DNA of 64,000 bases from Arenibacter sp. F26102 (GTDB lineage: Bacteria > Bacteroidota > Bacteroidia > Flavobacteriales > Flavobacteriaceae), in the NCBI RefSeq assembly GCF_023015865.1, contig NZ_JALKBC010000002.1:186001-250000 (forward strand), written 5' to 3'. The notes below the pieces were generated by a model, which worked only from the letters and a program-made list of their open reading frames with translations, ran no database searches and had not been told where the DNA came from. The position numbers and the translations under genes were made by a program. This document shows positions 55,835 to 63,996 of the stretch, piece by piece (positions within the stretch are counted from its first letter, which is position 1; each line of letters begins with the position of its first letter).

Positions 55835-56638
55835 ATGAAAAACAATAGAATAATAATTTTAGGATGGTTTATTGCTTCTCTATTCTTGGTGACCGTGGGC
55901 TGTGAGCCAATTGAAGACCGGGATTATTTAGAGAACACGACCGATGTGGCAGGGGTACAGCTTGTTGCCACCCAAAGTTCAGCTGGTGGTAATAAGATAG
56001 AACTAAATATGGCTACTCCAGGTGTTACAGGCTACTGGGACTACAATTTGGGTAGGGCATATTCGGATAAAGTAGAGTTTGTATATCCTATTCCTGGAAC
56101 AGCTACTTTTACTTTTACGGGAACCTTAGGGGCCGAGTTTTTTACTAAATCCATCGACGTACAGATCGATCAGTTGGACAGTGCCTTGGACCAAGATTGG
56201 TATGATTTGGTGAGTGAGAGTACCTCCGCAGGTAAAACATGGGTTTTCAATGGAGGACCTTCGCCAGATGGTGGCAGATGGTGGTATATGTCCCCGCCTA
56301 ACGATCCAGGTGCCTGGGCAACTGCTTGGTGGAATGCTGCGGGGGATTGTTGTCCTCCAGCTGATGCTGCCGGTAAAATGAAGTTCGATCTGGATGGAGG
56401 TGCAAATTTCACCTATTATTCAGGCCCGGATGCCACTCCACAATCAGGGAATTTTGTTTTGGATGTTGCAAATCAGACCTTAAAAATTAACAATGCAAAC
56501 ATTTTGGGTGCAGAGGAGCCCAGAGGAAATCCAAACGGTCTTTATACTATTATTTCCTTGACAGAGGATGAGTTGGTGTTGTATGTTGACAATAACGGTG
56601 GTGGTACAGGTTGGACCTGGATTTTTAGACCGGAATAG
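55835..56638 (+). CDS. PUL surface lipoprotein, putative glycan-binding protein
   Basis: ATG at 55835 gives a 267-residue lipoprotein (IASLFLVTVGC). A TTG 24 bp upstream is less likely. The N-terminal half is beta-rich (residues 30-115). The C-terminal half is strikingly rich in Trp, Gly and Pro (GGRWWYMSPP, WATAWWNAAGDCCPP, GWTWIFRPE), suiting carbohydrate stacking. The position directly after susD is where SusE/F-like or surface glycan-binding proteins normally lie. Binding of laminarin-type glucan is inferred from the neighbouring GH16. No catalytic motif was seen. Confidence 0.8.
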   Translation: MKNNRIIILGWFIASLFLVTVGCEPIEDRDYLENTTDVAGVQLVATQSSAGGNKIELNMATPGVTGYWDYNLGRAYSDKVEFVYPIPGTATFTFTGTLGAEFFTKSIDVQIDQLDSALDQDWYDLVSESTSAGKTWVFNGGPSPDGGRWWYMSPPNDPGAWATAWWNAAGDCCPPADAAGKMKFDLDGGANFTYYSGPDATPQSGNFVLDVANQTLKINNANILGAEEPRGNPNGLYTIISLTEDELVLYVDNNGGGTGWTWIFRPE

Positions 56639-56790
56639 TTGTTATAATAGGAGTACATAGATTTGAATAAGGGTTTAAAGGTCTAATCCAATCCTTATTG
56701 TTAATATTTTTGAAAAGGGTTGTGTTGCATTTTTTTGTAATCATAATGGAATTTAAACCTTTTCGAGTTGGTTAATTTAGTTTTTTGGAA

Positions 56791-56826
56791 GCCTTGCTGA
56801 TCTATGTCAAAGTCAGCAAGGTTTTT
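56791..56826 (+). terminator. Intercistronic terminator between PUL lipoprotein and GH16 genes
   Basis: A 9-bp perfect stem (CCTTGCTGA / TCAGCAAGG) with a 12-nt loop is followed by TTTTT. It lies 153 bp after the lipoprotein stop and 37 bp before the GH16 ATG, so GH16 expression depends on read-through or its own promoter. Confidence 0.8.
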
Positions 56827-56862
56827 AATTATAGCAAAGCTTTTTTTTATTAAAAGTGGATT

Positions 56863-57972
56863 ATGAGATTGATATTATTTATTTTGATTGCAATTGTCGT
56901 CGGTTGTGGAGGCAGTAAGAATGAGGAGAGTGGTTTTGTCTATACTGATGGGGAAAAGGAGAAAACTTTACCTACCGAGCTTGGGCTGTCCATTGAGGTT
57001 TTAGGAGTAGATGCCAGTAATCCATATGGCGATGGTAAAGGCGTGGTAAAGTTTTCGGCTATAGCCAAAAATGCCGTTAAATATGGTTATAAGTTTAACG
57101 ATGGAAAAGAGGAAGTAAGTACGGATGGCACTTTCACTTATGCCTTTAAGGAAGAAGGAACCCACGATTATAAAATAACGGTCTTGGCCTATTCCCGTAC
57201 AGGCGATTCTATTAATAGTTCTAAAACGCTAACTGTTTTTGTTGCAGAACATGAATCTAAACTTATCTGGTCCGATGAGTTTGAGGTGGATGGAGCCATT
57301 TCTCAGGAACACTGGAAATTTGAAACTATTGCTCCAGATAACGGAAGTTGGTGGAATGGGGAATTACAACATTATACCAATAGAATGGACAACGCCTATG
57401 TTTCGGAAGGGACTCTTAAAATTGTGGCAAAAAAAGAACAATATACAACCCAGGGTACCACGAAGGAATATACTTCGGCCAGATTAAACTCTCTGTTTTC
57501 CTTTACCTATGGTAGGGTAGAGGTGAGGGCAAAGCTTCCCTATGGACATGGTACATGGCCTGCCATTTGGATGTTAGGGTCTAATATTGAAACGGTTGGT
57601 TGGCCTGCCTGTGGTGAAATAGATATTATGGAACATTGGGGACATGAACCGGAGAAAATCTCCAGTGCCACCCATACCCCTTCATGCTCAGGGGGATGCT
57701 CTCAAGTGACCGTAGGTACTACAAAGATTTCGGATTATGACACAGAGTTTCATGTTTATGCGGTTGAATGGACAAAGAATTCGTTACGATTCCTTATAGA
57801 TAATGAATTTGTGTATTCCTATAATCCCAACGTAAAAAATAGTGATTCTTGGCCCTTTACGGCGGATCAGTTTATAATTTTAAATGTAGCCATGGGGGGC
57901 AGTTGGTTTGCAGTAGATTCCAATTTCGTTTCCTCCAGTATGGAGGTCGATTATGTACGGGTGTATCAATAG
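56863..57972 (+). CDS. GH16 endo-beta-glucanase (laminarinase-type) lipoprotein with PKD-like domain
   Basis: The 369-residue enzyme has a lipoprotein signal (LIAIVVGC, Cys15), a PKD-like domain (about 40-125: FKEEGTHDYKITVLAYSRTG) and a GH16 domain (about 130-369). The catalytic motif GEIDIMEHWG supplies nucleophile Glu252, assisting Asp254 and acid/base Glu257. The six-residue E-x-D-x-x-E spacing (bulge form) is characteristic of laminarinases and related beta-1,3-glucanases. Substrate-cleft aromatics include GSWWNGELQHY and GHGTWPAIWML. A cell-surface lipoprotein would cut beta-1,3-glucan for SusCD import. Exact specificity is inferred. Confidence 0.93.
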   Translation: MRLILFILIAIVVGCGGSKNEESGFVYTDGEKEKTLPTELGLSIEVLGVDASNPYGDGKGVVKFSAIAKNAVKYGYKFNDGKEEVSTDGTFTYAFKEEGTHDYKITVLAYSRTGDSINSSKTLTVFVAEHESKLIWSDEFEVDGAISQEHWKFETIAPDNGSWWNGELQHYTNRMDNAYVSEGTLKIVAKKEQYTTQGTTKEYTSARLNSLFSFTYGRVEVRAKLPYGHGTWPAIWMLGSNIETVGWPACGEIDIMEHWGHEPEKISSATHTPSCSGGCSQVTVGTTKISDYDTEFHVYAVEWTKNSLRFLIDNEFVYSYNPNVKNSDSWPFTADQFIILNVAMGGSWFAVDSNFVSSSMEVDYVRVYQ

Positions 57973-58072
57973 GGCTTTACAGTCTATTTGGTCCGTGTCA
58001 AAACCTCTGTGAATGGATTAAACTTTCCAGAAAGTGCAAAATAAAGTCTTAAAGTGTGGACGAGGAAACAGC

Positions 58073-58471
58073 CTATTCCTGTAGTTCCAAATATTCCATA
58101 AGCACCGGTACTTTTTCAATCTTTTCCTTGGTCAAAGGTTTTTGAATAAAATGTACAATGTTGGCATATGTTTTGGATTTATCCAAATCTGCGTAATCCG
58201 CAGAGGAAGTTAAAATTATGACGCTGATGCTTTTTTCCAAGCCATGGTTGCAAATCTCATCCATAAATTCCCAACCATTCATTACAGGCATATTTATATC
58301 CAAAAGCAACATATAGGAAATGTCGGGACCATTATTATCGAGTATATGGTCTAGAGCCAATTTTCCATTCTTAAATTGGTCAATTTTGGAATTGGTGTAT
58401 TTTGAAAACAGTTTGTTATGCAAAAAAAGAATTACGGGGTCGTCATCAATCTGCAATAATCTGTAGGTCAT
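58073..58471 (-). CDS. Single-domain response regulator
   Basis: A 132-residue CheY-like receiver without output domain. The acidic pocket is QIDDDPV, the phosphoacceptor is Asp58 in LLLDINMPVMNG, the Thr/Ser switch is in VIILTSSAD, and the Lys is in FIQKPLTKEKI. The gene overlaps the end of the upstream PAS protein by 26 bp, so the two are translationally coupled. In flavobacteria such stand-alone receivers relay phosphate or act by protein contact. Confidence 0.93.
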   Translation of the reverse strand: MTYRLLQIDDDPVILFLHNKLFSKYTNSKIDQFKNGKLALDHILDNNGPDISYMLLLDINMPVMNGWEFMDEICNHGLEKSISVIILTSSADYADLDKSKTYANIVHFIQKPLTKEKIEKVPVLMEYLELQE

Positions 58472-59819
58472 TCTTTTTCTCTTTTAGTTGGGTGTCGTTA
58501 ATAATCTTGGCTATATTTTTGGTCATTATATCCATTTCATTGGCCGAATTTGTAATTTCGGTATTGATATAATGCCTTTCCTCCTTACATATGGATTCAT
58601 GATCTGTGAGTAAATTTATTAGACCCATTAAGCGTACCAAAGGCGCTCTCAGTTCATGGGATTGCATCCAGCCTATCTTTTTTAGACTCTTATTTTGATT
58701 TTCTATGAATTTTAAATATTTCATTTTTTCTGAAATATCTATGGCGATGATTTGCCTACATTTTTGGCCATTATAGGTAATAGGACTACTATATAGATGC
58801 ACTGTTAATATTTCTCCCTTTTTGGTAATATGTTTAAAATGGCCATCGAAAAGGTTTAAATAATTTTGCCGAGTTATTTGAACCTGTTTTTCCAGATTTG
58901 TCAACTCACATTTTGGCCTTATGTCTGCCAAAGTCATGCCCATGAACTCTTCTTTGCTATAACCATATTTTTCTATAGCAGCCGTATTAACATTTAAAAA
59001 TGATAATGTTTCTAGGTCATACACCCATGAAGGCTGGGGAGAATGCTGAAATAGGCTATGGTATTTTTCTTCGGATACCTGAAGTTGTTCGGTATACAAT
59101 TTCTCCTTAGTGATATCGGTAATTACAATGTCTAGAAAACAACTGCCATCTTTATCCTTTATAGGTGTGCCTACACCCTGACACCAAAGAATCTCGTCTT
59201 CATTTGAAATCACACGCCATTGGCATTCGAAAAATTCCATTTTCGCAAATGAATTGCTCAGGGCGTATCTAATTCTACCAAGATCATCCTTATGTGCTAA
59301 ATTACGTAAATAGTCTTCATCCTTTAAAAGGGTTTTACATGGTATATTCCAGTGTTGTAGGGCTTCCTCACTTATATACTCAACTTTAAGATTGTTGCTG
59401 GAATCTTGTCGTAAGCGCAGTATTATAATGGAAACGTTTTTAAGGATGGATTTTAATTGGGTATTCTTTTTTTTCTTGTCCGTAACCTCCTGTATGGTTC
59501 CAATTCCGCCTATAGGACTATTGGAGGTGCTAAATTCATTGGCTAGACCAGATTCTTTTATCCATCTCCAGGACCCATCCTTATGCTTAAACCTATAGGA
59601 CATTTCAAAGGAGTGATTGGTGCCTTTTTTATATTCCTTCCATGATTTTTGAAGTAAATCAAAATCTCCAGGATAAAATAACTTCTTGAAACTGTCCGAA
59701 GTAAATGATTGATCGGCGGGTTCTACATATCCCAGGACATTTTTAATGTATTCAAGATTCTTGAATATAGGGTCTTCTTCATCCCATCTCCATCCATAAT
59801 ACTTGTTCTGCGTTCCCAT
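58446..59819 (-). CDS. Triple-PAS protein with HisKA-like H-box but no ATPase domain
   Basis: A 457-residue soluble protein with three PAS domains (about 5-118, 120-242 and 250-370; second PAS of the PAS_3 type, third with SWVYDLETLSFLNVNTAAI), then a coiled HisKA-like segment with His388 in MQSHELRAPLVRLMG. Only 69 residues follow the His and the frame ends inside the overlapping response-regulator gene. No N, G1 or G2 boxes exist in this or any neighbouring frame. It therefore cannot autophosphorylate alone. It may be a phosphatase, a substrate for another kinase such as the orphan PAS kinase at 35 kb, or a scaffold. Confidence 0.88.
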   Translation of the reverse strand: MGTQNKYYGWRWDEEDPIFKNLEYIKNVLGYVEPADQSFTSDSFKKLFYPGDFDLLQKSWKEYKKGTNHSFEMSYRFKHKDGSWRWIKESGLANEFSTSNSPIGGIGTIQEVTDKKKKNTQLKSILKNVSIIILRLRQDSSNNLKVEYISEEALQHWNIPCKTLLKDEDYLRNLAHKDDLGRIRYALSNSFAKMEFFECQWRVISNEDEILWCQGVGTPIKDKDGSCFLDIVITDITKEKLYTEQLQVSEEKYHSLFQHSPQPSWVYDLETLSFLNVNTAAIEKYGYSKEEFMGMTLADIRPKCELTNLEKQVQITRQNYLNLFDGHFKHITKKGEILTVHLYSSPITYNGQKCRQIIAIDISEKMKYLKFIENQNKSLKKIGWMQSHELRAPLVRLMGLINLLTDHESICKEERHYINTEITNSANEMDIMTKNIAKIINDTQLKEKKNDLQIIAD

Positions 59820-60181
59820 ACTCGTTAAAGATTACCTAGTTGCTTGTCCTATATTCTAATAACTTAGTAGACTAACCTGGACTTAGCCTTGTCCAAATTA
59901 AATTTAAATGTTAAGATATGATTCAATTTAGATAATATATAATGCAAACGGCTTATTTTTCAAATACGTATGTCCTTTTATGCTTTTTGTGTCTTTAATT
60001 GGTGCCGAATACCTTAGTACATTGGAATATTACCATTAAGAAGTGAGAATGTATAATACTTAGTTCATTTTGGGTACGGTCTAATTGACTGGCATGTAAT
60101 ATGTGGAATTAAATAAAGGGTTAGTCCAGGTTGCCATCGGGCCTTCGCAGACAGGTAATGGTGTACAGCGTTTGATTCGAC
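59820..60181. other. Intergenic region with no recognised gene
   Basis: This 362-bp AT-rich spacer lies between the S9 peptidase gene and the PAS gene, both on the minus strand. I see no ORF with coding character and no clear terminator hairpin. A GC-richer patch at about 60130-60165 (ATCGGGCCTTCGCAGACAGG) stands out in composition but gives no clear structure. Confidence 0.5.
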
Positions 60182-62557
60182 TTAGTTTTTATTTAGCAAA
60201 CTTTGTTGGAAGAGCTTAAAGATACGGGTGTATTCATCTGTCCAGCTACTGGGCTCCACAAAACCGTGCCGTTCTACCGGGTATACTGCCATTTCCCAAT
60301 TGTGTTTCTCCAATTCGATCAGGCGTTGGGATAATCTCACCATATCCTGAAAATGTACGTTGTCATCTATCATGCCGTGCAAGATCAATAAATCGCCCTT
60401 TAATCCGTCCGCAAAATAAATAGGGGAACTTCTTCGGTAGGCCAAACTATCCGTGACCGGAGTGTTTAAGATCCGTGCCGTATATCCGTGGCTGTATGCT
60501 GCCCAGTCTCCTACGGACCTGATCGCTGCACCCGCTTTAAAAATGTCAGGGGTGGTAAACATTCCCATTAAGGTTATAAATCCTCCATAGGAGCCACCAT
60601 AGATGCCTATTTTATCCTGGTCTATTCCTAATTCCCGTACCAAATACGCTGCTCCATCCACTTGGTCAGTCAAGTCCTTTCCACCCATATGTCTGTAAAT
60701 TCCAGTACGCCAGTCCCGACCATAACCAGCACTGCCCCTATAATCTATATCCAACACGGTATAACCATTGTCCAACAAGAGATTGTGGAACATATACTCT
60801 CTGTAATAGGTACTCCACCATTTATGGGCGTTTTGCAAATATCCCGCACCATGTACAAAAATTACCGCAGCCTTATTTTTTATATCGGAATTGGGTTTGT
60901 ACAATCGGGCATGTACCGCTTCGCCATCCATGGCCTTAAAAGTTATTATTTCTGGGTCACGCCATTGGTACGCCTGAAAATCTTTGGTAGTGGAGTAGGT
61001 GATTTGTTTTGCCTCTGCTTTGGATTTTACCCAAATAGGATTGTCCTGCAGATAAAGTTCCGTGGGCTTGTTGGTGTAAGAATGCAGTATGGCCATTTTA
61101 CGCTCGTCTGGGGACAGGGTAACCTCGTTGGCTCCGGTCATTTGGGTTAGCTGTTGAAGTTTTCCACCTCCAATGGGCATGCTATAAAACTGGCGATCCC
61201 CGGGATGGTTCTTATTGGCCGTAAAATACCAGCGTTTTTTATCCTTTGAGATTTGAGGGTTGTAAATTTCAAATTCACCCGAAGTTAATGCCGTAACTTT
61301 TTTGGAGTTTACATCTATGATGTAAAGATGTGAATAGCCCGTTTTTTCGGATTGGAACCATATACTTTTTCCGTCGGGCATCCAGCCCATTTCGCCTCCA
61401 TCGTATCCTCCAATGCCAGGTCCGGCGATCCAAGCTTCGTCATGTTGGCGATCTAACTGCGTAACCGTACCTTTTTGTGGATCTAGAAGTACGATCCACC
61501 GGTCCTTATAGTCGTTGCTATTTATATCCAGCACCGCATATTTTCCGTCCTCGCTCCAAATAGGGCCATCAATATAGCCTAGCCTGTTTTTGTTTTCATA
61601 AGTCTTATCCGGATAATCCTTGGTGTACTCAGGTACGTAATCCAACCCTTCCAGGCTGTCCAGGACCACTGGAAAGGCTTTTCTGTTGGCAATGTCATAT
61701 ACGAACAATTCATATTCGTAAGGTTCGTTGCCCACCTTAGATCTTGTATTTTCATCTTCGGTATAGCCCGATTCGGTTACGTAATGGGGAACAATGGTAC
61801 CCTTATTGCCATTTGGAGATTTAGCAGCTATGTAAGTAATATACTTTCCATTGGGGCTAATCCTTTGATTGTAAATTGATTTGTCTTCGGGGTCAATAGG
61901 TAAAGGTTCCTTAGCCTCCAAGCGTTTGTTCATTTCCTCGGCCGCGTCTTTCTTTGTTTTTCGTTCACGCAGTACATCAAATAGGCTTAATTGATCTTCG
62001 TATAACCATTGATCTTTTTGGCTTTTTTCGTCCTCCGTTTTTTTGGACTTAATTTTGGTAAGCTGTACGGTACTCCCGTTGGCTATGTTCCAGGTAAAAA
62101 GTTTTTTATCCTTTTGGTAGGCCACTTTGGTGCCATTCTCCGTGAAATGGGGGCTGCTTTCGTATTCTTCGGTCTGGGTTATCTGGGTAATATGTTGGTT
62201 TTTAAGATTTAATAGAAATATATCGCCCCGTTTGGCATATAATTTCAGAGATCGATCCTGGTTATAAACCCCGTTAGTACTTGGTAGAGCGTATTCGGTC
62301 TCAAAATCGGTTTTTATCGTCTTGGCCGATTTTAAATGGTAGGTGTAAAGGGAGTCACTTTGTGCGTGTATGGGGTTCCAATCAAAATATAGAGTCTGAC
62401 CATTTATGGACCACCGGGGGTTGGAAGGAAGATGCCCCACAAAGTCATCGCCCTGCATAATTTCCTTAATTGTTAATGTTGAGGTATTACCTTGCTGAGC
62501 AAGACAAGGGATAATGGACAATAGAAATATGCCGCAGAGTAGACAAATGTTCTTCAT
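60182..62557 (-). CDS. Secreted S9-family prolyl oligopeptidase / DPP-IV-like peptidase
   Basis: A 791-residue serine peptidase with a signal peptide (CLLCGIFLLSIIPCLAQQ), an N-terminal beta-propeller (about 40-520; WTIAG-like WDPx repeats such as GGEMGWMPDGKSIWFQSEKTG) and a C-terminal alpha/beta-hydrolase domain (about 545-791). Catalytic residues sit in IYGGSYGGFITL (Ser), LILHGMIDDNVHFQD (Asp) and YPVERHGFVEPSSW (His). It trims peptides in the periplasm, probably dipeptides or small peptides. It is monocistronic by spacing. Confidence 0.93.
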   Translation of the reverse strand: MKNICLLCGIFLLSIIPCLAQQGNTSTLTIKEIMQGDDFVGHLPSNPRWSINGQTLYFDWNPIHAQSDSLYTYHLKSAKTIKTDFETEYALPSTNGVYNQDRSLKLYAKRGDIFLLNLKNQHITQITQTEEYESSPHFTENGTKVAYQKDKKLFTWNIANGSTVQLTKIKSKKTEDEKSQKDQWLYEDQLSLFDVLRERKTKKDAAEEMNKRLEAKEPLPIDPEDKSIYNQRISPNGKYITYIAAKSPNGNKGTIVPHYVTESGYTEDENTRSKVGNEPYEYELFVYDIANRKAFPVVLDSLEGLDYVPEYTKDYPDKTYENKNRLGYIDGPIWSEDGKYAVLDINSNDYKDRWIVLLDPQKGTVTQLDRQHDEAWIAGPGIGGYDGGEMGWMPDGKSIWFQSEKTGYSHLYIIDVNSKKVTALTSGEFEIYNPQISKDKKRWYFTANKNHPGDRQFYSMPIGGGKLQQLTQMTGANEVTLSPDERKMAILHSYTNKPTELYLQDNPIWVKSKAEAKQITYSTTKDFQAYQWRDPEIITFKAMDGEAVHARLYKPNSDIKNKAAVIFVHGAGYLQNAHKWWSTYYREYMFHNLLLDNGYTVLDIDYRGSAGYGRDWRTGIYRHMGGKDLTDQVDGAAYLVRELGIDQDKIGIYGGSYGGFITLMGMFTTPDIFKAGAAIRSVGDWAAYSHGYTARILNTPVTDSLAYRRSSPIYFADGLKGDLLILHGMIDDNVHFQDMVRLSQRLIELEKHNWEMAVYPVERHGFVEPSSWTDEYTRIFKLFQQSLLNKN

Positions 62558-62702
62558 TTACTTTATTTAAAAGCCTAGGGTGACCTTAGTTTGGATTTAC
62601 CAGTTTTTCTTAAAACATGGAAGCCGTAAATATCCTAAATCTTGGCTAATATCACAAAGTTGTGGAGAAGATATTCTATTATAGGAGTTTGGACCGGAAG
62701 TT

Positions 62703-63314
62703 TTAGTACGCGTGCCTTTCTTCAAATTCAGGGCAATCCAACCTAATATCCGTATTCAATAATTCCTTGTTCAACAAATTACAATAGTCCTGCTCGTTGT
62801 TCCTACTGTAAAATTTACAGCCGTAACAGGTCCTTTGAACGGTAAGTATTCCACTTCTATTTAATTGATAGATAAGTTTGCTTATGGTGCCGAATAAACC
62901 TTCCAGGTCGGTCTGATTTATATTTGTGAGCTGAGCTTTTAAGGGATTGGCAAAATTGGAGGTTTCTTCCACCATTTTATTGCCAGTTGTGGACAAACCA
63001 ATGGAATAACTTCTACTATCATTGGAGGAGTAGTTTTTGGTTATTAAGGCTTTCTTGTCCAACACTTTAATAGCATCACTTATAGTTGGTTTGGTAATAT
63101 TGAATTCTTTGGCCAAGTGACTTACATTACAAAATTCGGTTTTGTGGTAAGCGATGAAAATTAAGATTTGGATTTGAATGGGACTTAATCCCAATAATTT
63201 AGCTTTATCCCATAGCAATACCTTGAACGCTTCGGATATACGTTCAAGTCCGGCAACAATTTTACTGGAAACGTCCATCTCCTGATGGTCTGGATTAAAA
63301 ATACTCTTGTCCAT
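62703..63314 (-). CDS. MarR-family regulator with a C-terminal four-cysteine motif
   Basis: A 203-residue winged-helix regulator: dimerisation helix at the N-terminus (KIVAGLERISEAFKVLLWD), helix-turn-helix HLAKEFNITKPTISDAIKVL (about 85-105) and wing KNYSSNDSRSYSIGL. Unlike ordinary MarR proteins of about 150 residues, it has a tail containing Cys163, Cys166, Cys178 and Cys194 (C-x2-C-x11-C-x15-C). This spacing suits a metal or Fe-S site or redox switch (inference). Palindromic operator-like sites precede this gene and its two neighbours, a broken DUF2024 gene and a thioredoxin-like gene. Confidence 0.88.
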   Translation of the reverse strand: MDKSIFNPDHQEMDVSSKIVAGLERISEAFKVLLWDKAKLLGLSPIQIQILIFIAYHKTEFCNVSHLAKEFNITKPTISDAIKVLDKKALITKNYSSNDSRSYSIGLSTTGNKMVEETSNFANPLKAQLTNINQTDLEGLFGTISKLIYQLNRSGILTVQRTCYGCKFYSRNNEQDYCNLLNKELLNTDIRLDCPEFEERHAY

Positions 63315-63316
63315 AT

Positions 63317-63347
63317 AAAAAGCCTGCCGGGATTTTGCCCGACAGGC
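63317..63347 (-). terminator. Terminator hairpin immediately before the marR-type gene
   Basis: Minus-strand GCCTGTCGGG / CCCGGCAGGC forms a 10-bp stem with one mismatch and a 6-nt loop, followed by TTTTT and then 2 bp to the ATG. Because the -7 element abuts the hairpin, only transcripts coming from the upstream DUF2024/thioredoxin genes contain it whole. Confidence 0.7.
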
Positions 63348-63379
63348 AAAGTTAGTTATCCTAATTATATTATTGGCAA
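63347..63379 (-). promoter_or_regulatory. marR-type gene promoter with operator-like palindrome
   Basis: TTG at 63377-63379, 22 bp, then TAACTTTG at 63354-63347 on the minus strand matches the Bacteroidota promoter. Degenerate palindrome TTAGTTATCCTAA (63352-63364) overlaps the -7 element, consistent with autoregulation. Confidence 0.65.
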
Positions 63380-63642
63380 TTTTTCATTTCTATGATATAA
63401 TACCCATTTTTATTGATGGTATCCGCTATGGTATCTGGAACTTGTTCCATATGGTAGAACTTACATTCCTTGGAGGATAATTCAGCTGTTTGGAACGGCT
63501 TTTTGGATAGAAATTCACGACCGTAACTAAAAATAAAGTCCTTATTTTTCATAGTACTGGGTACTAGTATATCAAAATTCATGGTCTATTGGTCTTCACG
63601 GGCTACGTAGGTGTCCCAAACCCATATTTTCATGGCGTTCAT
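63370..63642 (-). pseudogene. DUF2024-family gene interrupted by an in-frame amber codon
   Basis: Read from ATG 63640-63642, 18 codons encode MNAMKIWVWDTYVAREDQ. An in-frame TAG (63586-63588) follows, and then the frame continues TMNFDILVPSTMKNKDFIF to a final EMKNC near the stop at 63370. Both halves match the DUF2024 family, whose members begin with a KVAVWDTYV-type strand and continue HFDILVP. One base change (AAG to TAG) would restore the full protein. The 70-residue part after the stop has its own ATG at 63580-63582 and could be separately translated. Either a recent nonsense mutation, read-through, reinitiation or a sequencing error. Confidence 0.8.
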
Positions 63643-63665
63643 TACTAAAATTATGAAATAAATTA

Positions 63666-63678
63666 TTAGGAATCCTAA
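63666..63678. promoter_or_regulatory. Operator-like palindrome upstream of the DUF2024 gene
   Basis: TTAGGAATCCTAA: 5-bp arms TTAGG/CCTAA around AAT, 23 bp before the DUF2024 start codon. The same word, with small changes, occurs upstream of the two neighbouring genes. Confidence 0.65.
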
Positions 63679-63697
63679 CTTTTTGGGTTAATTTTTT

Positions 63698-63931
63698 TTA
63701 ACCCTTTACATCTGCCATGGAAGCGCCAAAGTTAATGTGGAGCACATTTCCAGTAGGGGTAACCAAAGCTGGAACCGATTTAACACCTGCTTTTTCGGCT
63801 TCGGGAATACGAGATTTGCTGGTACCGAAATGTACAATTTCTACATTGTCTTTTCCTACTAATTCTAAGATCTCATGTTCTGCACTTAGGCATACTGGAC
63901 ATCCTGCGTGATAAAAAACTGATTTTTTCAT
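63698..63931 (-). CDS. Small thioredoxin/glutaredoxin-like protein with CPVC active site
   Basis: The 77-residue protein MKKSVFYHAGCPVCLSAEHE... shows the thioredoxin-fold start and the dithiol motif Cys11-Pro-Val-Cys14, with a cis-Pro region KSVPALVTPTG. It has no signal peptide and is shorter than classic thioredoxin (about 105 residues), nearer to glutaredoxin size. It is presumably a cytosolic thiol-disulfide exchange protein. Its promoter carries the same palindrome as the MarR-type and DUF2024 genes, implying shared control. Confidence 0.87.
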   Translation of the reverse strand: MKKSVFYHAGCPVCLSAEHEILELVGKDNVEIVHFGTSKSRIPEAEKAGVKSVPALVTPTGNVLHINFGASMADVKG

Positions 63932-63966
63932 TGTTCTTAAATTTAGGTTATAGCATTATTGCAATA

Positions 63967-63996
63967 CAAATATAGTAAGGAATCCTAACTATTCAA
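63967..63996 (-). promoter_or_regulatory. Promoter of the thioredoxin-like gene with operator in the spacer
   Basis: On the minus strand TTG (63994-63996), 19 bp, then TATATTTG (63974-63967) is a textbook Bacteroidota promoter. Its spacer is nearly filled by a 21-bp near-perfect palindrome (63972-63992: ATAGT.AGG.AAT.CCT.ACTAT), containing AAGGAATCCTAA. Repressor binding here would block RNA polymerase. Confidence 0.75.

Noticed and set aside
60662-61150. Antisense frame of 162 codons inside the S9 peptidase gene
   Set aside because: Overlaps the catalytic domain of a strongly conserved gene and shows no family motif.
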